From positions 46,707-110,706 of the forward strand of contig NZ_LQPT01000092.1 of assembly GCF_002102355.1 (NCBI RefSeq): DNA of 64,000 bases, given 5' to 3'. Origin of the DNA: Mycobacterium sherrisii. GTDB lineage: Bacteria; Actinomycetota; Actinomycetes; Mycobacteriales; Mycobacteriaceae. A program made the translations under genes and the position numbers. How positions within the stretch are numbered: the stretch's first letter is position 1; each line of letters opens with the position of its first letter. The notes under the pieces are model-generated. The model was not told where the DNA came from and ran no database searches. It was given only the letters and a program-made list of their open reading frames with translations. Below are positions 8,442 to 16,342 of the stretch, piece after piece.

Positions 8442-9250
8442 GACGGTCGGTTATGGGACCGGTACAGCGCCGGTCGGAGCTGGCGCAGGTAGTCGACCTC
8501 GGCGGGCGGGTCGCGGCGCAGGGTCACGTCGACGACGCGAACCCGCCGCCCACAGCCCAGATCGGCCACGACACGACCGTTCGGGTCGACGACTCGTGAC
8601 CCACCGGCGAAGTCGAAACCCGACTCGCTGCCAATGCGGTTCACATAGACCAGCGGAGTGCGATTGTCGAGGGCACGTGCGCGCGACGCCACCAAATGAT
8701 CCTCGTGGAACGCCGCCATGTTCGCCGCAATCACGATGAACACGTCGGGGCGTTGAAAGGCAAGGGTACGAGCCACTTCGGCGAACTCCATGTCGAAGCA
8801 GATCATCGGGGCCAGCCGTGCCGACGCCACGTCTACGCACGCCAGCTCCGCACCCGCATCGAAGGCGCCCGACTCGACACCGAAAAGGTGGGTCTTTCGA
8901 TAGTTTCCCGCGATCTCTCCCCCGGCGCCGACGACCAACATCGAGTTGTAGACCCGTCCGCCGGCGTCCCGCTCGAGATAACCTCCGACGAACACGGTTT
9001 CGGATTCCGCGCATGCTTGGCGGATTGCCGATACCGACGTCGAGTCGGTGCCCAGCGCCAACTCCGCGAGACGATCGGTTTGATACCCCGTGACGAACAA
9101 TTCGGGGAATACGGCAATGTCGCTGTCCGGATTCTTGCTGAGCAGGGCCCGAATCCGCCGAACATTTGCGTCGATGTCACGCGCGGCCGGGCTTTCCTGT
9201 ACCAGCAGGAAGCGCAGCCGGCCTGAGCCGTCGCGGCCGGTCCGCGTCAC
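8438..9250 (-). CDS. Nitrilase-superfamily carbon-nitrogen hydrolase
   Basis: A 270-residue cytosolic amidase of the nitrilase superfamily. The Glu-Lys-Cys triad is complete: Glu in AVFPELFVTGY (about residue 49), Lys in YRKTHLFG (about 119), Cys in APMICFDMEF (about 153). Relatives hydrolyse N-carbamoylputrescine, N-carbamoyl amino acids, omega-amides or aliphatic amides. Here it is the downstream gene of a two-gene minus-strand operon, its ATG overlapping the stop of the M24 hydrolase gene by 4 bp. In a guanidino/amine island an amide or carbamoyl intermediate is a reasonable substrate, with ammonia as product. That is inference from context. Confidence 0.9.
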   Translation of the reverse strand: MTRTGRDGSGRLRFLLVQESPAARDIDANVRRIRALLSKNPDSDIAVFPELFVTGYQTDRLAELALGTDSTSVSAIRQACAESETVFVGGYLERDAGGRVYNSMLVVGAGGEIAGNYRKTHLFGVESGAFDAGAELACVDVASARLAPMICFDMEFAEVARTLAFQRPDVFIVIAANMAAFHEDHLVASRARALDNRTPLVYVNRIGSESGFDFAGGSRVVDPNGRVVADLGCGRRVRVVDVTLRRDPPAEVDYLRQLRPALYRSHNRPS

Positions 9251-10413
9251 AGGCCGTCAAGACCGTAGCCTGCCGGCGAAAGCCTGCGCAGGCCGTCGCG
9301 CTCGACGACGTAGTTATCTTCGAGCTTGAGCAGGATGTAGCGTCCGTCGACTTCCAGGCCCGTCTCCGGCTCCAGGGCGATAACGCTGTTCTCGACCAGC
9401 ACTTGATCGCGATCGGTCAGCGATCCGCGGTACACCGTAGGCAATTCACAGGCGCGCAGCCCCACCCCGTGCCCGATCGCATACGGAGTGGTGGGCAAGC
9501 CCTCGGAGCGCAGGTACTTGTTCACCGCCTCGTCGATTTGCGACACGCGCACACCGGGTTTGGCGGACTCGGCGACGACTTCGTGCGCCTTGAGTAGCTT
9601 GGCGTAAGCCGTTTTGATCTCGGCGCGCGTGTCGCCGCCCACGAAGCCGGTCCGCGCGATGTCCGAGGCGTAGCCGCACCGGCCGTACAGGCCGATGTCG
9701 AAGAAGTACGGATCGCCTTCGGCGAGCACGGTGCCCTCGGCGAACCACCCGCCGTCGCCACGGCCATGGTTACACAACGAATGACTCAAAAACTCCGGCC
9801 CGCTGGCTTGCAGGGTCGCCATGATCGCCGCCAGCACGTCGTGGTCGGTCATCCCGGCCTCGGCAGCCTTGAATCCGGCTTCTGCGCCCAGCGAATTGAC
9901 GATGCTGGCATCCTCGAGCAGCCGGATCTCCTCCGGGGTTTTGCGGATGCGGATGTCGTAGAGCTCGCGACCGATCGGGACGAAGTCCGCCGCGGGAAGA
10001 GCGCCTTTGAGGCGCTGCAGCACGGCCGGATCGATCAATTCGATCCCCACCTTTGTGGCTCCCGTCAACGCGCCGGTCAAACCCGCAGTCCACGTCTCGG
10101 GATGCCCGACCATCGGCGACCACGAGGGCATCGGATGGATCTTGCTGATCCAGGGCAGGTCTGCGACGGGCGCGGCGTGCGTCTCGTCGATCCACGGTGC
10201 AAAGATCTCGGTCCGGCCGTCGCGATCGACGACGGCGGCGAACCAGTCGAACGCCTCGGCGATGATCTGCGTGCGGTAATCCGTCGCGTAGCGGATGTGA
10301 TCGAACCCCGTCAGCAGCAGGTGTGATAGCCCGTGTCGGCGCATCAGATCGGCGACCGCTTCGCGGCGATCGCTGCGCAACCGATCGATGTCGACGGTAG
10401 ACCAGTCGTACAT
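9247..10413 (-). CDS. M24-family metallohydrolase (aminopeptidase P/creatinase fold)
   Basis: A 388-residue pita-bread-fold protein. The N-terminal creatinase-like domain (YATDYRTQIIAEAFDWFAA) is followed by the catalytic domain. All five metal ligands of the peptidase branch appear: two Asp in FFDIGLYGRCGYASDIARTG, His in YAIGHGVGL, and Glu in IALEPETG and LLKLEDNYVV. True creatinase works without metals and lacks this set, so a metal-dependent Xaa-Pro-type peptidase or related hydrolase is more likely. The start at 10413 is supported by GAGAGGA upstream; the 18-codon-longer frame has no such site. It is first in an operon with the nitrilase and diverges from the creatininase-type gene across a 469-bp gap. 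Confidence 0.88.
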   Translation of the reverse strand: MYDWSTVDIDRLRSDRREAVADLMRRHGLSHLLLTGFDHIRYATDYRTQIIAEAFDWFAAVVDRDGRTEIFAPWIDETHAAPVADLPWISKIHPMPSWSPMVGHPETWTAGLTGALTGATKVGIELIDPAVLQRLKGALPAADFVPIGRELYDIRIRKTPEEIRLLEDASIVNSLGAEAGFKAAEAGMTDHDVLAAIMATLQASGPEFLSHSLCNHGRGDGGWFAEGTVLAEGDPYFFDIGLYGRCGYASDIARTGFVGGDTRAEIKTAYAKLLKAHEVVAESAKPGVRVSQIDEAVNKYLRSEGLPTTPYAIGHGVGLRACELPTVYRGSLTDRDQVLVENSVIALEPETGLEVDGRYILLKLEDNYVVERDGLRRLSPAGYGLDGL

Positions 10414-10882
10414 GGTGATGTCCTCTCGGTGCGACCGCGGATCGCGGGAACAATTGCGATTGAACAAGACTCGGCACAGATAGCGAGCTCGACGCCATAC
10501 TTGCAGAAACGTTCCGGCATGTCTACCGCGGCACCGCTGGTGGCGGTGCCCGTGCGGGCAAATCTGCGAAATGTATTGGTATTCCCCCGGTCACGCCGCA
10601 CTCGGCATCCGCTGGGGGTCTTCGGTTACATCGCGGACACTTCTCGGAAATGGCGTCGACACGAAAGCCGCCTAGCGTCCACCTCAGATCCCCGACGGGG
10701 GTCCGCGCCTAGGGTTCCGCTCGCGAGAGGCCTGGACCGAGGGGGGCACCCGCACACGCTCGTGCGGTACACCAGGGGACAAAAGCCCGGAAGGATCACG
10801 GAGCCTGCGCTCCGAATTATCGGAGGGCACCAGTGCCTCTGGTAACACCCGGTAGCTGGTACCCCGGCCGGTCTGCGGTCTG
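10414..10882. promoter_or_regulatory. Divergent promoter region with candidate operators
   Basis: A 469-bp gap lies between two divergent operons. It contains a 16-bp inverted repeat CTCCGA-ATTA-TCGGAG at 10810-10825, about 58 bp before the creatininase-type start, and a GC-rich hairpin with 8-bp arms at 10530-10550. No coding region is supported; the open frames here lack ribosome sites and recognisable domains. The dyad is a reasonable operator for the island's LacI or TetR regulators, but nothing in the sequence says which. Confidence 0.45.
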
Positions 10883-11677
10883 ATGAGATGGGGCGAATGT
10901 ACGTCGACGCGGATCGGACGGCTCGAGCTGGACGGCCGCGTCGGTCTCGTGCCGGTGGGCGCGACCGAACAGCACGGGCCGCACCTGCCGACCGACACCG
11001 ACACCCGGATCGCGCAGGCGATATGCGATGCTGCCGCCGCCAGCTGTGCTGCCACCATCGTGTTGCCGCCGGTAAGCATCGGCTGCAGCCTGGGTCACGG
11101 CACGGCGTTCCCCGGCACGCTGTCGCTGTTTCCGGAGGAGCTGGCCAGGTTACTGATCCGGATCGCCGAGTGGTCGGCGCTGAGCGGTCTGCGGAAGCTG
11201 ATCTTCGTCAACGCGCACATGGGAAACGTTGCGGCGCTTGGGATGGCAACCGACCGGCTGCGCTTTGTGCGGCCCGACCTGAGATCGACGTGGGTCGACT
11301 GGTGGGATGCCACCCCGGCGATCACCGCCGAGGTGATGGCCGATGGTGCGGACATCCACGCCAATCGTGCGGAGACCTCGCTGGCGTTGCACTTGTTCCC
11401 GGAGCTGGTCGACCGGCCGGCCATGCTCGATGCGGATGATCCAGACCGCACCGGCGCGTTGATCTTTCGTTACACCGCCGAGGTGCTGTCGGGCAACGGT
11501 GTTACCGGTGAGCCATCGCGAGCCACGGCGTCGCTGGGCAACAGCCTGTTCGACGCTGTCGTCGAGGTGGTCGTCCACAAGGTTCTGGCCGGAGTCTCCG
11601 AAGAGCCGCCGTTGCCACGGACACTGCATCCGCCGCGCGCACTTCGATTCGAGGAGGCAACCGATGGACACCGTTAA
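10883..11677 (+). CDS. Creatininase-family metal-dependent amidohydrolase
   Basis: A 264-residue protein of the creatininase family, which opens or trims amide bonds using two metal ions. Visible motifs are PVGATEQHGPHLPTDTDTRI (E-x-H and Asp ligands, about residues 24-43), GCSLGHGTAFPGT, FVNAHMGN (His ligand) and NRAETS (Glu). True creatininase, as I recall it, has NGHYEN here, and the larger formamide-hydrolase/MftE group has NGHGGN; this protein has NAHMGN. It is therefore a distinct member and creatinine is not a safe substrate call. It overlaps the glutamine synthetase-like gene by 14 bp, so the two are coupled and may act in sequence on an amide or lactam. Confidence 0.88.
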   Translation: MRWGECTSTRIGRLELDGRVGLVPVGATEQHGPHLPTDTDTRIAQAICDAAAASCAATIVLPPVSIGCSLGHGTAFPGTLSLFPEELARLLIRIAEWSALSGLRKLIFVNAHMGNVAALGMATDRLRFVRPDLRSTWVDWWDATPAITAEVMADGADIHANRAETSLALHLFPELVDRPAMLDADDPDRTGALIFRYTAEVLSGNGVTGEPSRATASLGNSLFDAVVEVVVHKVLAGVSEEPPLPRTLHPPRALRFEEATDGHR

Positions 11678-13046
11678 CGCCGTGGAGCCCGCACACCGGG
11701 AGATCGCGGAGGCGTTGGGACGCCAAGGGGTGAAGTACGCCATGAGCTCGTGGATCGATGTCCATGGCCGGCCCAAAACGAAGGTGGTGCCCATCGAGCG
11801 GCTCCCCGAGATGCTGGCCGGGTCCGAGCGATTCACTCCCCGAGGCATCACCGGCTTCGGCGCAATGGACCCGCACGAAGAAGAGTCCGTGGCGCTGCCG
11901 GACCTTGCGACGCTCCGGCAGCTTTCCTGGGACAAGCGATTCGTGTGGATGGCCGCCGATTTGCTGCTGGGCGGCACCACGGCGCATGACCAGTGTCCGC
12001 GCAGTATCTTGAAGGCCCAACTGGGTAGAGCGCGAGAACTGGGTTTTGACTTCAAGCTGGGCGTCGAGACGGAAGTCTTCGTGTTCGACCCGGCGCAGCC
12101 CGGCGGCGGTACCGGCTACCTGAATCCGCTCGCCCGGACCGGCGGACTGAAGCCCAGCCCCGCCTACGACGCCGAAGCCACGCTGGACGCCGCGGGCTTC
12201 CTCGACGACTTCGTGAGTGCCCTGCAAGACAGCGACTTCGGGGTGTTCAGCTTCGACCACGAAGGTGGTGACGGCCAATACGAGTTCGACTTCGCCTACG
12301 ACGACGCGCTCGAGATGGCCGACCGGATCACCTACTTTCGCGTGATGATTCGGCAGATCGCCAAGCGGCACGGGCTGGCCGCCACCTTCATGCCCAAGCC
12401 ATACACCGAGGCATGGGGATCGGGCCACCACTACAACATGAGTCTCGTGTCGTCCAGCACGGGGAACAATGTGATGTGCGACGCCGCCGATCCGCGTGGA
12501 TTGGGTTGGAGCCCAACGGCATATCAGTTCATTGCGGGTCTGATGCGGCACGCGGATGCCCTCGCGGCGGTCGTGACACCCACGGTGAATTCCTACAAGA
12601 GGCTGAACCCCCGCCTGGCCGACGGTACGGCGTCGTGGGCACCGGCCTGGTCGGCTTACGGCGTACAGAACCGGTCGTGCATGCTGCGACTACCGAAAAA
12701 CCGTCCAGCGATCGAAAACCGCGCCGTCGACTCGGCAGCCAACACCTACCTGGCGGCGGCCTTCCTGCTGGCGGCCGGCCTCGACGGCCTGGAACATGCG
12801 AGGGATCCCGGAGATCCGGTGGACGTGGCATTGACAGACACCCGGCCGAATCCCTCGCTCAACGCGGTCCGGTTGCCGCGCAACCTACTTGAGGCCACGG
12901 AGGCGTTTGCCCAGAGCGAACTCGCCGGTCGCGTCTTCCCCAAGCGCTTCGTCTCCGAATACGTCGACATGAAATACGCGGAGTGGGATTCCTACCACAG
13001 CACGGTCACCGATTGGGAACGTGACCGCTATCTGTATTCGCTCTGA
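11664..13046 (+). CDS. GlnT-like glutamine synthetase homologue (glutamate-amine ligase)
   Basis: A 460-residue member of the glutamine synthetase superfamily, nearer the type III/GlnT and gamma-glutamyl-amide synthetase branch than housekeeping GlnA. The ATG at 11664 has GAGGAGG before it. The family landmarks are a beta-grasp start (YAMSSWIDVHGRPKTKVVP), ATP/metal site GVETEVFVF, GSGHHYNMSL, NSYKRLNP and NRSCMLRLP. GlnA's NLF-type adenylylation loop at the C-terminus is not seen; the protein ends WERDRYLYSL. Such enzymes join glutamate to ammonia, methylamine, ethanolamine or polyamines using ATP. In this island it most likely captures an amine or released ammonia as a gamma-glutamyl product. 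The exact acceptor is unknown. Confidence 0.88.
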   Translation: MDTVNAVEPAHREIAEALGRQGVKYAMSSWIDVHGRPKTKVVPIERLPEMLAGSERFTPRGITGFGAMDPHEEESVALPDLATLRQLSWDKRFVWMAADLLLGGTTAHDQCPRSILKAQLGRARELGFDFKLGVETEVFVFDPAQPGGGTGYLNPLARTGGLKPSPAYDAEATLDAAGFLDDFVSALQDSDFGVFSFDHEGGDGQYEFDFAYDDALEMADRITYFRVMIRQIAKRHGLAATFMPKPYTEAWGSGHHYNMSLVSSSTGNNVMCDAADPRGLGWSPTAYQFIAGLMRHADALAAVVTPTVNSYKRLNPRLADGTASWAPAWSAYGVQNRSCMLRLPKNRPAIENRAVDSAANTYLAAAFLLAAGLDGLEHARDPGDPVDVALTDTRPNPSLNAVRLPRNLLEATEAFAQSELAGRVFPKRFVSEYVDMKYAEWDSYHSTVTDWERDRYLYSL

Positions 13047-13059
13047 GACGGGGTGGACC

Positions 13060-13680
13060 GTGGCACACTCTTCCGGATTGTCGACGCGCTCCCAACATCG
13101 CCGCCGGGCGGTGTTGCGGTCCACCGTGGCCGTGCTGCGGCGACGTGGATTCGACGCGGTCACCAGCCGGGCCGTCGCCCAGGAAGGGGGCCTGCCGGAA
13201 CAGACCGTGCGGGCCTTCTACGCATCGCGTGACGACCTGCTGGCCGCCGGCTTGAAATTCATGCTGAACGGGTGGATCGAACAAGCCAACGATTTCGTCA
13301 AGCGGCTGCCCTGCCAGCTCGGCCTCAACGAAACGGCCCGTCTGATCACCGAGGTCGCGACGGTGCACCCCGCCGAGGACGGATCGTTGACCCGCGCAAC
13401 GATCTCGGGCGTGTACGAGCGCTACCTACAGGCGGGGAAGCACTCCGAGCTGACCTCGTTGATCGGTGCTTACAACGAGATCCTGGCCGGCCTGGTTGCA
13501 CAGGTGCTGGCCCGTAACGGCCGCTCCGTCGGTCCGCAGGTGGCCCGTGCCGTCCTCGCCGTTGCCGACGGCACCGTTCTCTACGAACTCGCGGCCGGCG
13601 AGAATCCCGTGCCCCGGGCCATTGAGATGCTCGAGTTCGCCATACCGCGGCTGTGTGCGCCGGCGTCCTCGGCACCGTGA
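13060..13680 (+). CDS. TetR-like transcriptional regulator
   Basis: A 206-residue protein from the GTG at 13060, 13 bp after the glutamine synthetase-like stop; an upstream in-frame ATG at 13021 would overlap that gene by 26 bp. The N-terminal helix-turn-helix reads DAVTSRAVAQEGGLPEQTVRAFYASRDDLLAAG. This is TetR-like, with a typical all-helical ligand domain after it. It is probably co-transcribed with the creatininase-type and GlnT-like genes. It is the first of two consecutive TetR genes and could regulate its own operon. Confidence 0.8.
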   Translation: MAHSSGLSTRSQHRRRAVLRSTVAVLRRRGFDAVTSRAVAQEGGLPEQTVRAFYASRDDLLAAGLKFMLNGWIEQANDFVKRLPCQLGLNETARLITEVATVHPAEDGSLTRATISGVYERYLQAGKHSELTSLIGAYNEILAGLVAQVLARNGRSVGPQVARAVLAVADGTVLYELAAGENPVPRAIEMLEFAIPRLCAPASSAP

Positions 13681-13753
13681 CGTGCCACGCCAGCTAGGCG
13701 TAGTGCCCAACCCACCGAGCAATTCGCGGCCAGTTGATGGCATCCTCTTGTGA

Positions 13754-14461
13754 ATGACAGCAGTCCGCCGCGGACGTCCCAGGATCATCGATCAGCGCAG
13801 ACCTGGTGAGACCCCACGAGAGGAAATCCTCGACGCCGCCGCCGAGCTGTTTACCGCGTGCGGATACACCGCAACATCGACACGGGCGATTGCCGATGCC
13901 GTGGGCATCCGGCAAAGCAGCATCTATCACCACTTCCAGACAAAGGACGACATCCTCGACAACCTGCTGGTCCGCACCGTCGACGCCTCGGCCAGGCTGG
14001 CACAGCGACTGTCCGACTACCCCAGCTCCCCGGCGAGTCGCCTCTATGTCATGGTCTGGTACGACTCGCATCAGTTGCTGGCGGGCCGTTGGAATCTCGG
14101 TGCGCTGTTTCAGCTTCCGGAGATCCGCGGTACCAAATTCCCCCATTTCGAATCTCGGCGCGAATACCTGCGGGAGTGTTACCGCACGCTTGCCCGGCAG
14201 ACGTGCTCCGACTCGAATCTGTGGAAGAACAAGCACCAGGTCGAGATGACCGTCGCGACGGAGTTGCCGTTCCACTTCGTCGAGACCTCGATCCAGATCC
14301 GCGCGGATAACCCCGAGTGGGTGGCCGAGGCCGGACCCGGCGCCATCGCCGCAGGCATCGCCGACTCCTGCCTTCGTGCGCTCACCGCGGGATGTACGGC
14401 CGCTTTGAAGGTGAAGGCCCACCGCATCCGCGACGAGCTGGCGCTCGACATGGCCGGGTAG
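13754..14461 (+). CDS. TetR-family transcriptional regulator
   Basis: A 235-residue regulator. The DNA-binding domain has REEILDAAAELFTACGYTATSTRAIA and the recognition helix GIRQSSIYHHFQTKDDILDNL (about residues 24-70), a canonical TetR signature. The ligand domain is Trp-rich (MVWYDSHQLLAGRWNLG), suggesting an aromatic or cationic ligand pocket. It starts 73 bp after the previous regulator and ends about 190 bp before copy B of the repeated regulatory element. It is the best candidate for the protein binding the CTATC-N4-GATAG dyad, since TetR proteins use such short-spacer inverted repeats. That pairing is inference. Confidence 0.92.
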   Translation: MTAVRRGRPRIIDQRRPGETPREEILDAAAELFTACGYTATSTRAIADAVGIRQSSIYHHFQTKDDILDNLLVRTVDASARLAQRLSDYPSSPASRLYVMVWYDSHQLLAGRWNLGALFQLPEIRGTKFPHFESRREYLRECYRTLARQTCSDSNLWKNKHQVEMTVATELPFHFVETSIQIRADNPEWVAEAGPGAIAAGIADSCLRALTAGCTAALKVKAHRIRDELALDMAG

Positions 14462-14651
14462 CGCGCAGACAATGTTTGCGGCAGGCCGGTTTTGAACCAC
14501 CGGTCGCGCCGTCACGCTGGATGTATGACGGGCATTGCGGCGCCTGACCGATTTGCCGCTGAGGTCCGAAGTTTCGATTGCGGCACCCGGGCTCGTCGTC
14601 CACTGCCGGTGCGGCTCCGCACCTTTGGCGTCGTACGCGCGCGGTGTTTTT

Positions 14652-14727
14652 GAAACGCGATCGAAACACGATACTCATCAGCATGATCCAAATGACTCCT
14701 ACTATTCCTATCAACCGATAGAAATAG
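14652..14727 (+). promoter_or_regulatory. Island regulatory element, copy B, upstream of PPE pair 1
   Basis: This is the second copy of the element at 3869-3950. GAAAC occurs at 14652-14656 and 14663-14667 (again 11 bp apart), CTCATCAGCATGAT at 14674-14687, CAAAT after one base, and the dyad CTATTCCTATC-AACC-GATAGAAATAG (14702-14727, one mismatch). Distances between the parts equal those of copy A to within one base, although arms and spacers differ, so selection on the arrangement is likely. It lies in a 528-bp gap (14462-14989) with no other supported feature and points at the first PPE gene, about 260 bp downstream. Confidence 0.7.
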
Positions 14728-14989
14728 TGACACGAAGTCGAAACACGCAGTCCGGCAGCGTGAGTCGGCGTAAGTCGGGGGGCTGGTACGGCAGCTCGGC
14801 GCTGTCGGTCGGTGCAGTGCGCAACCGTCGCGCAAACGCCGGCACGGGGGCGAGGCGGCTGTTTTCGCCGATCGCGCGTGGCGGCGCACGGTAGCCCAAA
14901 AGCCAACGCGCACAACCAGCCTGCCGCGCCATCGACTTGGCTCGGGGCCGTTTCGTTCGGCGCCGCGGTGACTGTTACGGAGGTGTTCA

Positions 14990-16342
14990 GTGGATTTTGC
15001 GGCTCTGCCGCCCGAGGTGATTTCGGGTCGGATGTATGTGGGTGCGGGGTCGGGTCCGTTGGTGGGGGCGGCTGCTGCGTGGGGTGCGTTGGCGCAGACG
15101 TTGAGTTTTGCGGCGTCGTCGTATCGGGCGGTGGTGTCGGAGTTGGCGGGTGGGCCGTGGTTGGGTCCGTCGTCGTTGTCGATGGTGGCTGCGGTTTCTC
15201 CGTATGTGTCGTGGATGAGTGGTACTGCGGAGTTGGTGGGGCGCACGGCTAGTCAGGTGGGGATGGCGGCGGCGGCGTATGAGGCGGCGTTTGCGGCGAC
15301 GGTGCCGCCGGCGGAGATTGAGTTGAATCGGGCGTTGTTGGCGTCGTTGGTGGCTACCAACGTGTTTGGGCAGAACACTCCGGCGATTGCGGCGACTGAG
15401 GCGCAGTATGGGCAGATGTGGGCTCAGGATGTGTCGATGATGCAGGGGTACGCGGAGGCGTCGGCGGCGGCGACGAGGTTGACGCCGTTTAGTGCGCCGT
15501 CGCAGACCACGAGTTCGGATGGGACGAGCAATCAGGGGACGGCCGTGGGCAAGGCCGCCGCCTCGGCCGCGGGCCCGGGTGCGCAATCGGCACTGTCGCA
15601 CGTGCCTGAGACGCTGCAGAGCCTCGCCGCCGGGTCGTCCAACCCGTTGTCGCCGATCAGCCCGGGAGGCATCTTCAGCAGTGACGGCGGCTCCGGACTC
15701 AACACCTTCACCGAGAACCTCGGAAACTGGGCGTTGGTCCTCAGCGGACCGTTGTTCACCGCATCCGGTATCACACCCATCCTGGGCGGTCTGTACGGGC
15801 TCGCAGTCCCGACGGCCGCGGCGGTGGCCGGCGACGTTACTCCCGCGGACGCGGGTCTTGGCACACTGGTGAATTCGCGCAGCGCCGGAGCGGGTGCGGT
15901 GTCGGCGGGTGTCGGTACGGCGGCCACCGTTGGTGAGTTGTCGGTGCCACAGTCCTGGGGCACCTCCCCCGCGATTCGGTTGGCCGGCAGCGCAACTGCG
16001 TTGCCGGTCGCCGGCCCGCCGGCGGTGCCGCAGGTCGAGGGGGCGGCACCATTCTTCGGCGGCATTCCGCCGGTGGGCAGCCTGGTCAATGCCCCCCGAG
16101 GGGAGCAGACACGCATTCGATCGGGCCCGGCACAGAAAGTGGTGCCGTCGTTGCCCGGAGAACCGGACGTGGCCGAGCGCCCACCCGTCCCCACCGGCCA
16201 ACCTCGCCCGGCCCGCCGGCATGTATCGAGCGCGTTGAGCGAAAGCGAGCGCGAGGAACTCGCCAAGCTGCGCAAGGAACTCGCCGAGGTGTCGACCGAA
16301 CGAGATGCCGCGGCACGCCTGATCAAGGAAGCGATGTTATGA
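14990..16342 (+). CDS. PPE-family protein, SVP subfamily, type A of pair 1
   Basis: A 450-residue protein exported by a type VII (ESX-5-like) system and expected in the outer envelope. It starts at GTG 14990 with GGAGGTG just upstream. The PPE domain fills about residues 1-180 ([16 protein letters not shown], the WxG turn [17 protein letters not shown]). After a Ser/Thr linker comes a hydrophobic stretch ([21 protein letters not shown]) and the SVP motif GELSVPQSW near residue 315. The tail is charged and heptad-like (LSESEREELAKLRKELAEV). No PE gene accompanies it. Its first 203 codons match the next gene base for base. By analogy with nutrient-uptake PPE proteins it may form a channel for island substrates. 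Confidence 0.93.
   Translation: MDFAALPPEVISGRMYVGAGSGPLVGAAAAWGALAQTLSFAASSYRAVVSELAGGPWLGPSSLSMVAAVSPYVSWMSGTAELVGRTASQVGMAAAAYEAAFAATVPPAEIELNRALLASLVATNVFGQNTPAIAATEAQYGQMWAQDVSMMQGYAEASAAATRLTPFSAPSQTTSSDGTSNQGTAVGKAAASAAGPGAQSALSHVPETLQSLAAGSSNPLSPISPGGIFSSDGGSGLNTFTENLGNWALVLSGPLFTASGITPILGGLYGLAVPTAAAVAGDVTPADAGLGTLVNSRSAGAGAVSAGVGTAATVGELSVPQSWGTSPAIRLAGSATALPVAGPPAVPQVEGAAPFFGGIPPVGSLVNAPRGEQTRIRSGPAQKVVPSLPGEPDVAERPPVPTGQPRPARRHVSSALSESEREELAKLRKELAEVSTERDAAARLIKEAML
14991..15598 (+). repeat. 608-bp exact direct repeat, copy 1 (PPE domain)
   Basis: These bases are identical to 16352-16959 in the next gene, at an offset of 1361 bp, and diverge immediately after. The repeat covers the whole PPE domain plus linker. 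Its third-codon-position use (many G- and T-ending codons: GCG, GTG, TTG, GGT) differs from the C-ending codons of the downstream halves. Confidence 0.95.

Noticed and set aside
9247-11677. A creatinine degradation operon (creatininase plus creatinase)
   Set aside because: The M24 protein keeps the full Asp/Asp/His/Glu/Glu metal set absent from true creatinase, and the other protein has NAHMGN rather than NGHYEN. Only fold-level calls are made.
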